From the NCBI GenBank assembly GCA_900066355.1, contig FMEL01000001.1, positions 185,166 to 249,165 of the forward strand: 64,000 nt of DNA, written 5' to 3'. The stretch comes from an uncultured Ruminococcus sp. GTDB taxonomy: Bacteria > Bacillota > Clostridia > Lachnospirales > Lachnospiraceae. The notes under the pieces were generated by a model. It saw only the letters and a program-made list of their open reading frames with translations. It did not search any database and had not been told where the DNA came from. Below are positions 7,484-15,102 of the stretch, piece after piece (position 1 is the first letter of the stretch; each line of letters starts with the position of its first letter). The position numbers and the translations under genes were made by a program.

Positions 7484-9313
7484 TTAATCCTCTGCATTTT
7501 CCAATGTAAAAAGTGCCTCAAACTCATCTCGCTGGATCTTTTCCTTCTCTAAAAGAAGGGCTGCGCACTTATGAAGTACATCCATATGCTGTGAAATGAT
7601 CTCTCTTGCTTTTGCATGGCATTCGTCGATAATGCCATGAACTTCCTGATCGATCTCTTTTGCCACTTCCTCACTGTAGCTTCTTGTATGAGCCAGATCA
7701 CGGCCGATAAAGACTTCATCCCCGTCATCACCATATGTGATCAGGCCAAGCTTATCAGACATACCATACTGCATCACCATAGCACGTGCGGTACTGGTTG
7801 CACGTTTGATATCGTTTGATGCACCGGTCGTAATATCACCGAAGATGATTTCCTCGGCAACACGTCCGCCAAGAAGTGTCGTAATATCCTGAAGCATCTT
7901 GCCCTTTGTGTTGAACATCTCATCATTTTCCGGAAGCGGCATGGTGTATCCGGCTGCTCCCATTCCTGTCGGAATGATGGAAATCGTATATACCGGATCC
8001 ATATCCGGAAGTACATGAAACAGAATTGCATGACCGGCTTCATGATAAGCTGTGATCTTCTTTTCTTTTTCGGAAATGACTTTGCTGCGTTTCTCAGCTC
8101 CGATACCAACCTTGATAAAGGCATGCTTGATATCCGGCTGTGTGATATAGCTCCGTCCGGATTTCGCTGCCATGATCGCCGCTTCATTCAGAAGATTCTC
8201 AAGATCCGCTCCTGTAAATCCGGCTGTTGTTTGTGCAATCTGTGCAAGATTCACATCCTCACCAAGCGGTTTGTCTTTCGCATGGACTTTAAGGATTTCT
8301 TCTCTGCCTTTTACATCCGGTCTGCCGACTGCAACCTTACGGTCAAAACGGCCCGGACGCAGGATTGCAGGGTCAAGAATATCCACACGGTTGGTCGCTG
8401 CCATTACGATGATTCCCTCATTGACACCAAATCCGTCCATCTCGACGAGGAGCTGATTCAGGGTCTGCTCTCTCTCATCGTGGCCGCCGCCCATACCGGT
8501 ACCACGCTGTCTTGCAACTGCATCGATCTCATCGATAAAAATGATACATGGTGCATGCTTCTTTCCTTCTTCAAAAAGGTCTCTGACACGGGATGCACCT
8601 ACACCGACAAACATTTCCACGAAATCAGAACCGGAAATAGAAAAGAACGGAACGCCCGCCTCTCCGGCTACTGCTTTTGCAAGAAGTGTCTTACCTGTTC
8701 CGGGAGGGCCTACAAGGATCACTCCCTTCGGGATTCTCGCACCTACATTGGTGTATTTCTGTGGTGCCTTAAGAAAATCTACCACTTCTACCAGATCTTC
8801 CTTTTCTTCCTGAAGTCCTGCGACATTCTGGAAGGTGACTTTCTTGTCATCCGGAAGCATCATTCTGGCCCGGCTTTTACCGAAATTCATCATCTTGGCA
8901 TTTCCACCGCCGCCTGACATCTGGCGGTTCATCATAAGGAAAAGGAAAATCACCAGTGCACCGGTAAGAAGTACCGGAAGAAGTGTCGTCATAAATACAC
9001 TCTCCTGCGGAACATCTGCAATCTCAGGATGAATGTCATAACTCTCCAGAGTTGCCTCAGCGTCCTTTACATCTGTTACATATACACGTTTCTGGCCTTC
9101 ACCCTCGATATCCACAACAACAGATCCTGTCGGGACCTCTCTGTTCTGGTAGATTTTCGCGGATGTGACCTTTCCGTCTTCGGCAGCCTGTTTCATACTT
9201 TCCATGGAATAGCTGCTCTGTGATGTCACCTGATTATTCAGATAAAAATAACCGGCTACGAGCATCACGATCAATACAAGATACAGGCTAATTCTGCCTG
9301 GCTGTCTGTTCAC
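7484..9313 (-). CDS. ftsH: ATP-dependent zinc metalloprotease FtsH
   Basis: FtsH is a membrane-anchored AAA+ protease that pulls out and degrades misfolded or regulated proteins as a hexamer. The 609-residue length is normal. Two membrane helices (about 9-25 and 107-127) flank an extracytoplasmic domain. The AAA+ domain shows Walker A GPPGTGKT, Walker B CIIFIDEIDA and the second region of homology ATNRVDILDPAILRPGRFDR. The protease domain has the zinc motif HEAGH. It lies 48 nt downstream of hpt, in the conserved tilS-hpt-ftsH order known from Bacillus. Confidence 0.98.
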   Translation of the reverse strand: MNRQPGRISLYLVLIVMLVAGYFYLNNQVTSQSSYSMESMKQAAEDGKVTSAKIYQNREVPTGSVVVDIEGEGQKRVYVTDVKDAEATLESYDIHPEIADVPQESVFMTTLLPVLLTGALVIFLFLMMNRQMSGGGGNAKMMNFGKSRARMMLPDDKKVTFQNVAGLQEEKEDLVEVVDFLKAPQKYTNVGARIPKGVILVGPPGTGKTLLAKAVAGEAGVPFFSISGSDFVEMFVGVGASRVRDLFEEGKKHAPCIIFIDEIDAVARQRGTGMGGGHDEREQTLNQLLVEMDGFGVNEGIIVMAATNRVDILDPAILRPGRFDRKVAVGRPDVKGREEILKVHAKDKPLGEDVNLAQIAQTTAGFTGADLENLLNEAAIMAAKSGRSYITQPDIKHAFIKVGIGAEKRSKVISEKEKKITAYHEAGHAILFHVLPDMDPVYTISIIPTGMGAAGYTMPLPENDEMFNTKGKMLQDITTLLGGRVAEEIIFGDITTGASNDIKRATSTARAMVMQYGMSDKLGLITYGDDGDEVFIGRDLAHTRSYSEEVAKEIDQEVHGIIDECHAKAREIISQHMDVLHKCAALLLEKEKIQRDEFEALFTLENAED

Positions 9314-9361
9314 CTGCTGTTTTCTCCTTTCAAATCTGGTCTGTCACTGTGAACGTATTCA

Positions 9362-9895
9362 CTAATCTTCCTGGTCTAATTCAACCACACCGATAAACGG
9401 AAGGTTTCTGTATTTCTGTGCATAGTCCAGGCCATATCCGACAACAAACTCATCCGGAATGTTGAAGCAGCAATAATCTACTTTAACGTCTTTGACTCTA
9501 CGTTCCGGTTTGTCCAGAAGTGTGCACAGTTGGATGCTGTTTGGATTTCTGCCTTTCAGGATATCGATCAGATAACTTAAAGTTCTTCCTGAGTCAATGA
9601 TATCCTCTACGATCAGAACGTCCTTGCCGATCAGTGGCTGATCCAGATCCTTTACGATTTTTACGACGCCGCTAGATTTGGTATCATCACCGTAACTGGA
9701 AACAGACATGAAATCAAGAGATACCGGAACAGTAATTCTCTTTGCCAGTTCACAGGTAAAAAATACACCGCCTTTCAGGACACAGATCATATGAATCTCT
9801 TTTCCTGCATAATCCTTGCTGATCTTTGCGGCAATCTGTCTGATTCTTGCATCCACTTCTTCTTCACTAAGTAAAACCTTGATTTTTTCGCTCAT
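9362..9895 (-). CDS. hpt: Hypoxanthine phosphoribosyltransferase
   Basis: This cytoplasmic enzyme salvages hypoxanthine (and usually guanine) by joining it to PRPP. The 177-residue protein carries the PRPP-binding loop VLIVEDIIDSGRTL, the flexible-loop segment DFMSVSSYGDDTKSSG and the base-pocket region DEFVVGYGLDYAQKYRNLP. Its start overlaps the tilS stop by 4 nt (ATGA), so the two are translationally coupled. In Bacillus, HprT is known to bind TilS and help activate ftsH, which may explain the conserved order. Confidence 0.97.
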   Translation of the reverse strand: MSEKIKVLLSEEEVDARIRQIAAKISKDYAGKEIHMICVLKGGVFFTCELAKRITVPVSLDFMSVSSYGDDTKSSGVVKIVKDLDQPLIGKDVLIVEDIIDSGRTLSYLIDILKGRNPNSIQLCTLLDKPERRVKDVKVDYCCFNIPDEFVVGYGLDYAQKYRNLPFIGVVELDQED

Positions 9896-11295
9896 TCTAA
9901 GTATCCTCCTTGGTATGTAATTTCCAGCACCTTCTCTGTCTGAGAAGTAATTTTATACCGTTCGCTGATCCTGCCCCCTACGATCCAGAGTATCTCATCC
10001 TTTGCAGCCACAAGAGGGATTTCCTGCCGTATCTCACCCGGAATCTTGTCATCGATCATACAGCGTGTCAGCTTTTTGCGTCCGCCCGACTGATTAACGA
10101 TCATATAATCTCCGCTTCTTCGCGTCCGGACAGACAGTTCGCAATTTATTTTATCACAATCAAACCATTTCGTATACTTTTTTTCTAAAATCTTCTCCCC
10201 CGAATATGGAAAAATACGAGTTCTGAAGGATTCATTTACCCAGCTCGTAGTTCCTTCCATGTTCAGCTCCTGTACTTCTTCCGTTCTCTCCGAAACTTCT
10301 TCTGTTTTCTTTTGAAGTTTTACACCCTCATAGCAGCGCAGCGCCTCCACTCCATAAGGAAGACTGATTTTTCTTCCGCTCTGATTTTCGTAAAGCTTCT
10401 GTACCTGTCGGATATGTCCCGCCGTAAGATCATTCCTATGTCCGCTTAATCGCTCAAGAATTTCTCGTACCACATAATTCTGGAGAATTGTTTCTTTTGC
10501 AAAAAACTCTTTGTCCAGAAGATATGTCCCGTCTCCGCCAGCACAGCCTGCAGCAATCTCTTCCGCTTTGGCTTTAAAATATTCTTCGGCCTGCCGGAAC
10601 AGCTCGGATGCTTCAGCCATATGTGCGACGGCCTTTGCATTGATCTCCTCTGTCATCAGAGGAAGAATATGATGCCGGATGCGGTTTCTCGTATAGTCAT
10701 CTTCAAGATTACTGCTGTCCGTCACCGACGGGATTCCCGTCTCTTTTATATAATCGACAATTTCATCACGTTCTAAACAGAGAACCGGACGGATAAATTC
10801 ACCATTGACCGGTTTCAGAGCCGCCAGCCCGCGGATGCCGCTTCCTCTCGCAAGATGATGAAGCATTGTCTCCGCAACGTCGTTTTTGTTATGTGCAAGT
10901 GCGATCCGTATCTCCCCATCAGAAGATGTACATTTCTTTTTTTCCTCTTCAAATGCTGCCCTGCGGACCATCCTTCCCGCTTCTTCGCTTCCCATCTTCC
11001 ATTCTGCAGCCAGTCGCGGCACATCATAACTGTACACACAGCACGGGATCTTCCACTCTTCGCATATCTTCTGCACTGTTTTTTGATCCCGCAGTGCTTC
11101 TTTTCCACGAATGCCGTGATTTACATGTACCACACGCAGAGAACATTCATAATCTTCCTGAAGTCTTCGAAGGATATCCAGCATCACCATAGAATCCGGT
11201 CCGCCGGAGACTCCCGCGATCACAGTGCACTGTGACTTTATCATCTCTGTTTCAGTAATATACTGTTTTACTTTCTGTAGCACCTGTTCCTGCAT
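9892..11295 (-). CDS. tilS: tRNA(Ile)-lysidine synthase
   Basis: TilS converts the wobble C34 of the CAU-anticodon isoleucine tRNA to lysidine, so that it reads AUA and is charged with Ile. The N-terminal PP-loop motif GVSGGPDS (about residues 28-35) activates the base with ATP. The N-domain continues with HVNHGIRG, LAHNKNDVAETML and the tRNA-contact segment DDYTRNRIRHHILP. A C-terminal TilS domain follows (KKLTRCMIDDKIP). The 467-residue length is typical. It starts 20 nt after spoIIE and overlaps hpt. Confidence 0.96.
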   Translation of the reverse strand: MQEQVLQKVKQYITETEMIKSQCTVIAGVSGGPDSMVMLDILRRLQEDYECSLRVVHVNHGIRGKEALRDQKTVQKICEEWKIPCCVYSYDVPRLAAEWKMGSEEAGRMVRRAAFEEEKKKCTSSDGEIRIALAHNKNDVAETMLHHLARGSGIRGLAALKPVNGEFIRPVLCLERDEIVDYIKETGIPSVTDSSNLEDDYTRNRIRHHILPLMTEEINAKAVAHMAEASELFRQAEEYFKAKAEEIAAGCAGGDGTYLLDKEFFAKETILQNYVVREILERLSGHRNDLTAGHIRQVQKLYENQSGRKISLPYGVEALRCYEGVKLQKKTEEVSERTEEVQELNMEGTTSWVNESFRTRIFPYSGEKILEKKYTKWFDCDKINCELSVRTRRSGDYMIVNQSGGRKKLTRCMIDDKIPGEIRQEIPLVAAKDEILWIVGGRISERYKITSQTEKVLEITYQGGYLE

Positions 11296-11315
11296 TTTAT
11301 GTTTCTCCCGTGCTT

Positions 11316-12809
11316 TTATTTTCGAACCACGCTCGCAACCAGAACCGTCATATCATCTCTTGCCCGATAATCGCTGTATCCCAGCACCCGTTCAAGGATT
11401 CCCCGGCTCACTTCGCGCGGTGTCTCATCCTGAATATCCATAATAATCTCTTTCATTGTTTCTTCTTCACGTTCTGTCGGAAGTGCATCCAGCACCCCGT
11501 CCGTCATCATGATCAGATAATCTCCATGATAAAGTTTCCGCGAAGCCATATCAAAATCGATCCGCTGCACCAGTCCTGCCGCAAGGCTTTCTGATGAAAT
11601 CGATTCCACCCAGTGGTCACGTTTGATAAATGTCGAGGCAGCCCCGGCTTTAAGGAACTCACAGATTCCCGTATAAAGATCAACTGCACAGATGTCCACC
11701 GTAGAAAACATCCCCTCCTGCCCCTTCAGCACAAGCGCGGAATTTACCATACGGGCTGCCGCTTCCTGCGTAAAACCGGATTCAAGGAACTGTTCCAGAA
11801 GTTCCACAACAATCTCACTTTCTCTGCAGGCATCCATACCTGAACCCATACCGTCAGAAAGGCACATCACAAACTTTCCGTCTCCTTCCTGCCTGCATAT
11901 ATAATTATCGCCCGATATTTTTTCTTCTTCTCTTGTCAGTCTGGACACCCCATACAGCATCTGATAGCTGACATCTTCTACAAAGTGGACCGTATGAAAC
12001 TCACCATTTACAATACATCGGCTTCCTGCGGATGAGGTCATCGGCGACTCACATATCTCAGAAAGCATCTGCGAAATTTCTGCTACCGAAACGCACTGTC
12101 CGCTTCTTGCACGCATATTGAGAAAAATCTGCCGACGTCCTTCTGCCTTATCCATCACCCATGCCTGCTTCAGGATCACATGTCGCTTTCGCAGCATCTT
12201 ACGCAGTTCTTCCTGAAATCCCGGCTCCGCGGGGGAGATATCATAAAGGTCACTTGCCACCATTTCCATGATTCCCGCTATCTCTGTCAGTTGCTGCGCA
12301 ACGGCAAGTCTGCTCTCGATCATACGGTTTGTCCACACCAGATTCTGTTTTTCATTTCGAAAATTGCGTCGTATTCCATCCAGATACTGGTAAGATTTTC
12401 CACATAGTTCCGACCACTGTGTCCGAAGTTCATCAAGCTTTTCCTCATTGCCTTCTTCCATTGTCCGAACAATACTTTCCACACCTTTGCACAATTCGGC
12501 CGAACGGTTTCCCCAGCACAGTTCCCGATGATAACAGCTTACACATACCTGTGCATTTGTCTCCATCAGAATATTTTCGATCTGTCCGCTGCTCAAAAAT
12601 TCTTTTTTATAGGGCATTCCATAAAACGTATCTGCAAGCTTCTGAAATGAGGCCGCATAGCGTTCAACCTTTTCTTTCTGGGGATGCTCTTCACACAAAG
12701 AAAACGCTTCTTCTTTTTTTGACATTCTCCCCGTCAAAATAGTTTTTGCCATGTCCCGTAATATCAAAAGTACACTGATCACGAGCATGGCAATTATCCA
12801 TTCCTGCAT
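11316..12809 (-). CDS. spoIIE: SpoIIE-type PP2C phosphatase, short form with one membrane segment (497 aa)
   Basis: SpoIIE dephosphorylates the anti-anti-sigma factor SpoIIAA to switch on sigma-F in the forespore. The C-terminal PP2C domain (about 285-495) shows the metal-binding signatures VMCLSDGMGSG, LIMMTDGVLDA and ARDDMTVLVA. The middle region carries a Cys pair (CVSCYHRELCWG) and long helices. Only one membrane helix is visible (residues 3-20), whereas Bacillus SpoIIE (about 827 aa) has about ten. The upstream promoter (12844-12876) has the long spacer known for Spo0A-activated genes, supporting the sporulation role. The position before tilS-hpt-ftsH matches Bacillus. An in-frame start much further upstream is excluded by the divIC stop at 12931. 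Confidence 0.92.
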   Translation of the reverse strand: MQEWIIAMLVISVLLILRDMAKTILTGRMSKKEEAFSLCEEHPQKEKVERYAASFQKLADTFYGMPYKKEFLSSGQIENILMETNAQVCVSCYHRELCWGNRSAELCKGVESIVRTMEEGNEEKLDELRTQWSELCGKSYQYLDGIRRNFRNEKQNLVWTNRMIESRLAVAQQLTEIAGIMEMVASDLYDISPAEPGFQEELRKMLRKRHVILKQAWVMDKAEGRRQIFLNMRARSGQCVSVAEISQMLSEICESPMTSSAGSRCIVNGEFHTVHFVEDVSYQMLYGVSRLTREEEKISGDNYICRQEGDGKFVMCLSDGMGSGMDACRESEIVVELLEQFLESGFTQEAAARMVNSALVLKGQEGMFSTVDICAVDLYTGICEFLKAGAASTFIKRDHWVESISSESLAAGLVQRIDFDMASRKLYHGDYLIMMTDGVLDALPTEREEETMKEIIMDIQDETPREVSRGILERVLGYSDYRARDDMTVLVASVVRK

Positions 12810-12843
12810 ATATTCCCCTCCCCTAATACTTTCCTAGGAAAAT

Positions 12844-12893
12844 ATTATAAGAAGGTTTCTTTAAAATATCTGTCAAACAAAGGCGGCTGTCAA
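12844..12893 (-). promoter_or_regulatory. spoIIE promoter with 21-bp spacer and Spo0A-box-like repeats
   Basis: On the minus strand TTGACA (12871-12876) and TATAAT (12844-12849) match sigma-A elements perfectly but are 21 bp apart. TGTCAAA (12871-12877) and TGTCAAG (12888-12894) on the plus strand resemble the Spo0A box TGTCGAA. In Bacillus, spoIIE is Spo0A-activated from a sigma-A promoter with an unusually long spacer. Confidence 0.7.
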
Positions 12894-12930
12894 GAAAAAC
12901 TTTTCTGCAAAATCTGCTTTATTTCTTATG

Positions 12931-13245
12931 TTACTTCTCTTCTTCAAAAACGATCTCATTTCCTTTGACGAGACCCAGCTTATCTCTCGCGACTTCTGCG
13001 ATATATTCATCGGTCTGCATATATTCCTTCTGCTCATCGATCTCTTTCGTCCGGTCCTGCTCATCCTCGATGGATTGCTTAAGCGCAGCTGCCTTCGCAT
13101 CATACACTGCAATACGGGTTTTCAGATTATTACTCTGCATTGTCAGCCCGACCAGAAGAATCAGAACAACGATAGCGATTGCTGCCATACCCAGATAGTT
13201 ATTCGCTATTTTTTGATGGTTTCTTCTTTTTTTTGATCTTTTCAA
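12931..13245 (-). CDS. divIC: Septum formation initiator, FtsB/DivIC family
   Basis: DivIC is a small bitopic divisome protein that works with FtsL and DivIB at the septum. The 104-residue protein has a basic cytoplasmic tail (KRSKKRRNHQK), one membrane helix (about 18-36), an extracytoplasmic coiled coil (about 40-75) and the family ending YIAEVARDKLGLVKGNEIVF. The start is a TTG at 13243-13245 lying 47 nt inside yabQ, behind a GGGGC-AGG stretch; no later start would keep the basic tail. The order yabP-yabQ-divIC-spoIIE is conserved in spore formers. Confidence 0.93.
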   Translation of the reverse strand: MKRSKKRRNHQKIANNYLGMAAIAIVVLILLVGLTMQSNNLKTRIAVYDAKAAALKQSIEDEQDRTKEIDEQKEYMQTDEYIAEVARDKLGLVKGNEIVFEEEK

Positions 13246-13603
13246 AACGCCTGCCCCTTCTAAATTTCCTGTTACGCCTCTTTAAATGCCTATGTATTAA
13301 AATACTACATCTTTTTACCGGAAATAGCAACAAATTTAACAAATAATTTGCAAAAAAAGCACCAATTAGTACACCGGGCAGTAAAAACAGTCGAAGTTCC
13401 CCGTAATTCCACCGGAACAACGCTAAAAACAGGAGAAATCCCGCTGCCAGCCAGTACAAAATATCCGTCACAGACCTTATTCCGCGTCTTCCGAAAAAGT
13501 GATATAACAGGCCGTCGAATATCCGATACGCAGCACACATAATCACACCGCTCATAATTGCGCGAATAAAAAGAGCAGTCTCAAATTTCATGTAACTGCT
13601 CAT
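13199..13603 (-). CDS. yabQ: Spore cortex protein YabQ
   Basis: YabQ is a mother-cell membrane protein needed for spore cortex assembly. The 134-residue protein has four predicted hydrophobic segments (near 12-32, 45-64, 66-84 and 86-100), including a typical YWLAAGFLLFLALFRWNYGE region, and a strongly basic tail (KRRNRKFRRGRRFEKIKKKK). It begins 1 nt after yabP and overlaps divIC by 47 nt. The call rests on topology plus conserved position; sequence similarity within YabQ is generally low. Confidence 0.88.
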   Translation of the reverse strand: MSSYMKFETALFIRAIMSGVIMCAAYRIFDGLLYHFFGRRGIRSVTDILYWLAAGFLLFLALFRWNYGELRLFLLPGVLIGAFFANYLLNLLLFPVKRCSILIHRHLKRRNRKFRRGRRFEKIKKKKKPSKNSE

Positions 13604-13604
13604 T

Positions 13605-13895
13605 TCAACGGAACATCCTTTTCAAAATAGACTCATCTTTTTTGTGTGTATTTTTTGTAAGGTACAAAAGACTGTCCACGCGGCCTTCCACCTCTGCTTC
13701 ACCTTTTTCCAGATTCAGGTTTCGGACATGAAGCTGCTCACCTTTCAGTAGTATTTTCCCTGCTTCCGAAAGAAGAAGCACTTCATTTTCATTAAACGAA
13801 TGAATATCCTGTACTCCGGTGATCACTGCTTTCCTCCGGTTTTCCAGCGAAAAGCGATGTACTCCGGCCGGCTGTTTCTCTTCCATCCTGATCAT
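13605..13895 (-). CDS. yabP: Sporulation protein YabP
   Basis: YabP is a small mother-cell protein required for cortex formation, known to depend on sigma-E in Bacillus. The 96-residue protein has the family core LENRRKAVITGVQDIHSFNE followed by LLLSEAGKILLKGEQLHVRNLNLEKG, and ends in a basic tail. It lies directly upstream of yabQ. A sigma-E-like promoter is visible at 13919-13947. Confidence 0.93.
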   Translation of the reverse strand: MIRMEEKQPAGVHRFSLENRRKAVITGVQDIHSFNENEVLLLSEAGKILLKGEQLHVRNLNLEKGEAEVEGRVDSLLYLTKNTHKKDESILKRMFR

Positions 13896-13918
13896 CCATT
13901 CAGCGTTTCCTTACTCAA

Positions 13919-13947
13919 AATGTATGCACACTTCGTGGCAAATAGAA
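13919..13947 (-). promoter_or_regulatory. Candidate sigma-E promoter of yabP-yabQ
   Basis: On the minus strand CATACATT (13919-13926) fits the sigma-E -10 pattern CATACANT, and TTCTATT lies 14 bp upstream as a weaker -35. It is 24 nt upstream of the yabP start. The assignment is inference supported by the known regulation of yabP. Confidence 0.45.
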
Positions 13948-13970
13948 GTCTTTCGTGTAAGTCGTATTCT

Positions 13971-14210
13971 TTACAGATAACGGAAAAGATTTTCTGCGTC
14001 TTCCTTGCGCACGGTATCTTTCACATCAAGAACTTCCACTTTTACATTTTTGCTTCCGAACTGAATTTCAACCGTATCTCCTGCCTTCACCTGCACAGAT
14101 GCCTTCGCCGGCTTGTCATTGACCAGTACACGTCCTGCATCACATGCCTCATTGGCAACGGTTCTTCTCTTGATCAGTCTCGAAACCTTCAGATATTTAT
14201 CAAGTCTCAT
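13971..14210 (-). CDS. rqcP: S4-domain RNA-binding protein, RqcP/YabO type
   Basis: This 79-residue protein is nearly all one S4 domain (MRLDKYLKVSRLIKRRTVAN, then AGRVLVNDKPAKAS, then AGDTVEIQFG). RqcP works in ribosome quality control, where it helps RqcH add alanine tails on stalled 50S subunits. I chose the ATG at 14210 because GGAGG lies 6 nt upstream; an in-frame upstream extension runs through the hup terminator and is not plausible. Position between hup/mazG and yabP matches Bacillus yabO. Confidence 0.93.
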   Translation of the reverse strand: MRLDKYLKVSRLIKRRTVANEACDAGRVLVNDKPAKASVQVKAGDTVEIQFGSKNVKVEVLDVKDTVRKEDAENLFRYL

Positions 14211-14239
14211 GTCAGCCTCCCCAATAAACTTATTGATAA

Positions 14240-14267
14240 AAGAAAAGGGGGAACTGCACGTTCCCCC
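14240..14267 (-). terminator. Intrinsic terminator of hup
   Basis: GGGGGAAC (14247-14254) pairs with GTTCCCCC (14260-14267), with a T-rich tail on the minus strand. It separates hup from rqcP. Confidence 0.88.
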
Positions 14268-14282
14268 GAAATACATCTTTAA

Positions 14283-14558
14283 TTATGCATTTACCATGTC
14301 TTTCAGAGCTTTACCAGCTTTGAATTTCGGTGCTTTAGAAGCAGCAATTGTCATAGTCTCGCCTGTCTGTGGGTTTCTTCCTTCTCTTGCAGCTCTTTCG
14401 CTTACTTCAAATGTACCAAAGCCTACAAGCTGGATCTTTCCACCTTTTTTTAATTCGTCTGCTACAACATCAGTAAAAGATTTTAATACAGCCTCTACGT
14501 CTTTTTTGGAAAGGTTTGTTTCTTTCGCCATAGCTGCTACTAATTCTGTTTTATTCAT
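14283..14558 (-). CDS. hup: DNA-binding protein HU
   Basis: HU is an abundant dimeric nucleoid protein that bends DNA without strong sequence preference. The 91-residue protein has the full family layout: helices (MNKTELVAAMAKETNLSKKD), the body IQLVGFGTFEVSERAAREGRNPQTGE, which includes the DNA-binding arm, and APKFKAGKALKDMVN at the end. GGAGGAAC precedes the ATG. A strong promoter and its own terminator suggest high, independent expression. Confidence 0.97.
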   Translation of the reverse strand: MNKTELVAAMAKETNLSKKDVEAVLKSFTDVVADELKKGGKIQLVGFGTFEVSERAAREGRNPQTGETMTIAASKAPKFKAGKALKDMVNA

Positions 14559-14630
14559 GGTGTTCCTCCTCTAAAAACCTCATTCTTATTTATTGCGTAA
14601 TGCTTCCCGGCATATGCACGCTATTTACTA

Positions 14631-14659
14631 TATATATACTCTTTTCGTCAAATTGTCAA
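14631..14659 (-). promoter_or_regulatory. Strong sigma-A promoter of hup
   Basis: On the minus strand TTGACA (14654-14659) and TATATA (14631-14636) are separated by 17 bp, about 75 nt upstream of the hup start. Confidence 0.75.
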
Positions 14660-14670
14660 GGCTTTTCCGC

Positions 14671-15087
14671 TCACATCTGGCTCTCATGTGCAGTTTTATT
14701 ATTTTTGCTGTTGCTTTTTACGGAGCGTTCTTTCGCTTTCAGTGCCTCCCAGGAAAGGGAACAAAGTTCTCTGTCCTCCGGCGCAAAAATCTTCGGATGA
14801 CGGAATTGCATCTTATCAGTAATTCCGGAAATCACATCCTCGATTGTAAAAATTCCTTCTTCCTGAGCGATCAGGCTGTGAAGCACAACCTGAAACAATA
14901 CATCTCCCAGTTCCTCACAGAGATTGTCGCTGTCTCCGGTTTCATTCAGCCGGTCGATCCCATCCAGCACTTCCTGTGATTCTTCTACAAGATATTTTTT
15001 CAGGCTCTCATGCGTCTGTACGCTGTCCCAGGGACATTTCTCGCGTATCTCCCCGACAACTTTTATAAATCTGTCAAATTCCTGCAT
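14671..15087 (-). CDS. mazG: MazG-family nucleotide pyrophosphohydrolase, short form
   Basis: MazG enzymes hydrolyse nucleoside triphosphates to monophosphates and pyrophosphate. The 138-residue protein has one MazG domain with metal-binding segments EESQEVLDGID and ELGDVLFQVVLH, and the entry motif REKCPWDSVQTHESLKKYL. It is about half the length of the two-domain Escherichia coli enzyme and lacks the tetrapyrrole-methylase half present in Bacillus YabN. It lies 15 nt after the phosphoglucomutase gene. Confidence 0.92.
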   Translation of the reverse strand: MQEFDRFIKVVGEIREKCPWDSVQTHESLKKYLVEESQEVLDGIDRLNETGDSDNLCEELGDVLFQVVLHSLIAQEEGIFTIEDVISGITDKMQFRHPKIFAPEDRELCSLSWEALKAKERSVKSNSKNNKTAHESQM

Positions 15088-15102
15088 ATACCTGCGCCCT
15101 GA

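Noticed and set aside
8015..8917. 300-codon plus-strand frame inside ftsH
   Set aside because: It is antisense to a strongly conserved gene and its composition follows from ftsH codon use.
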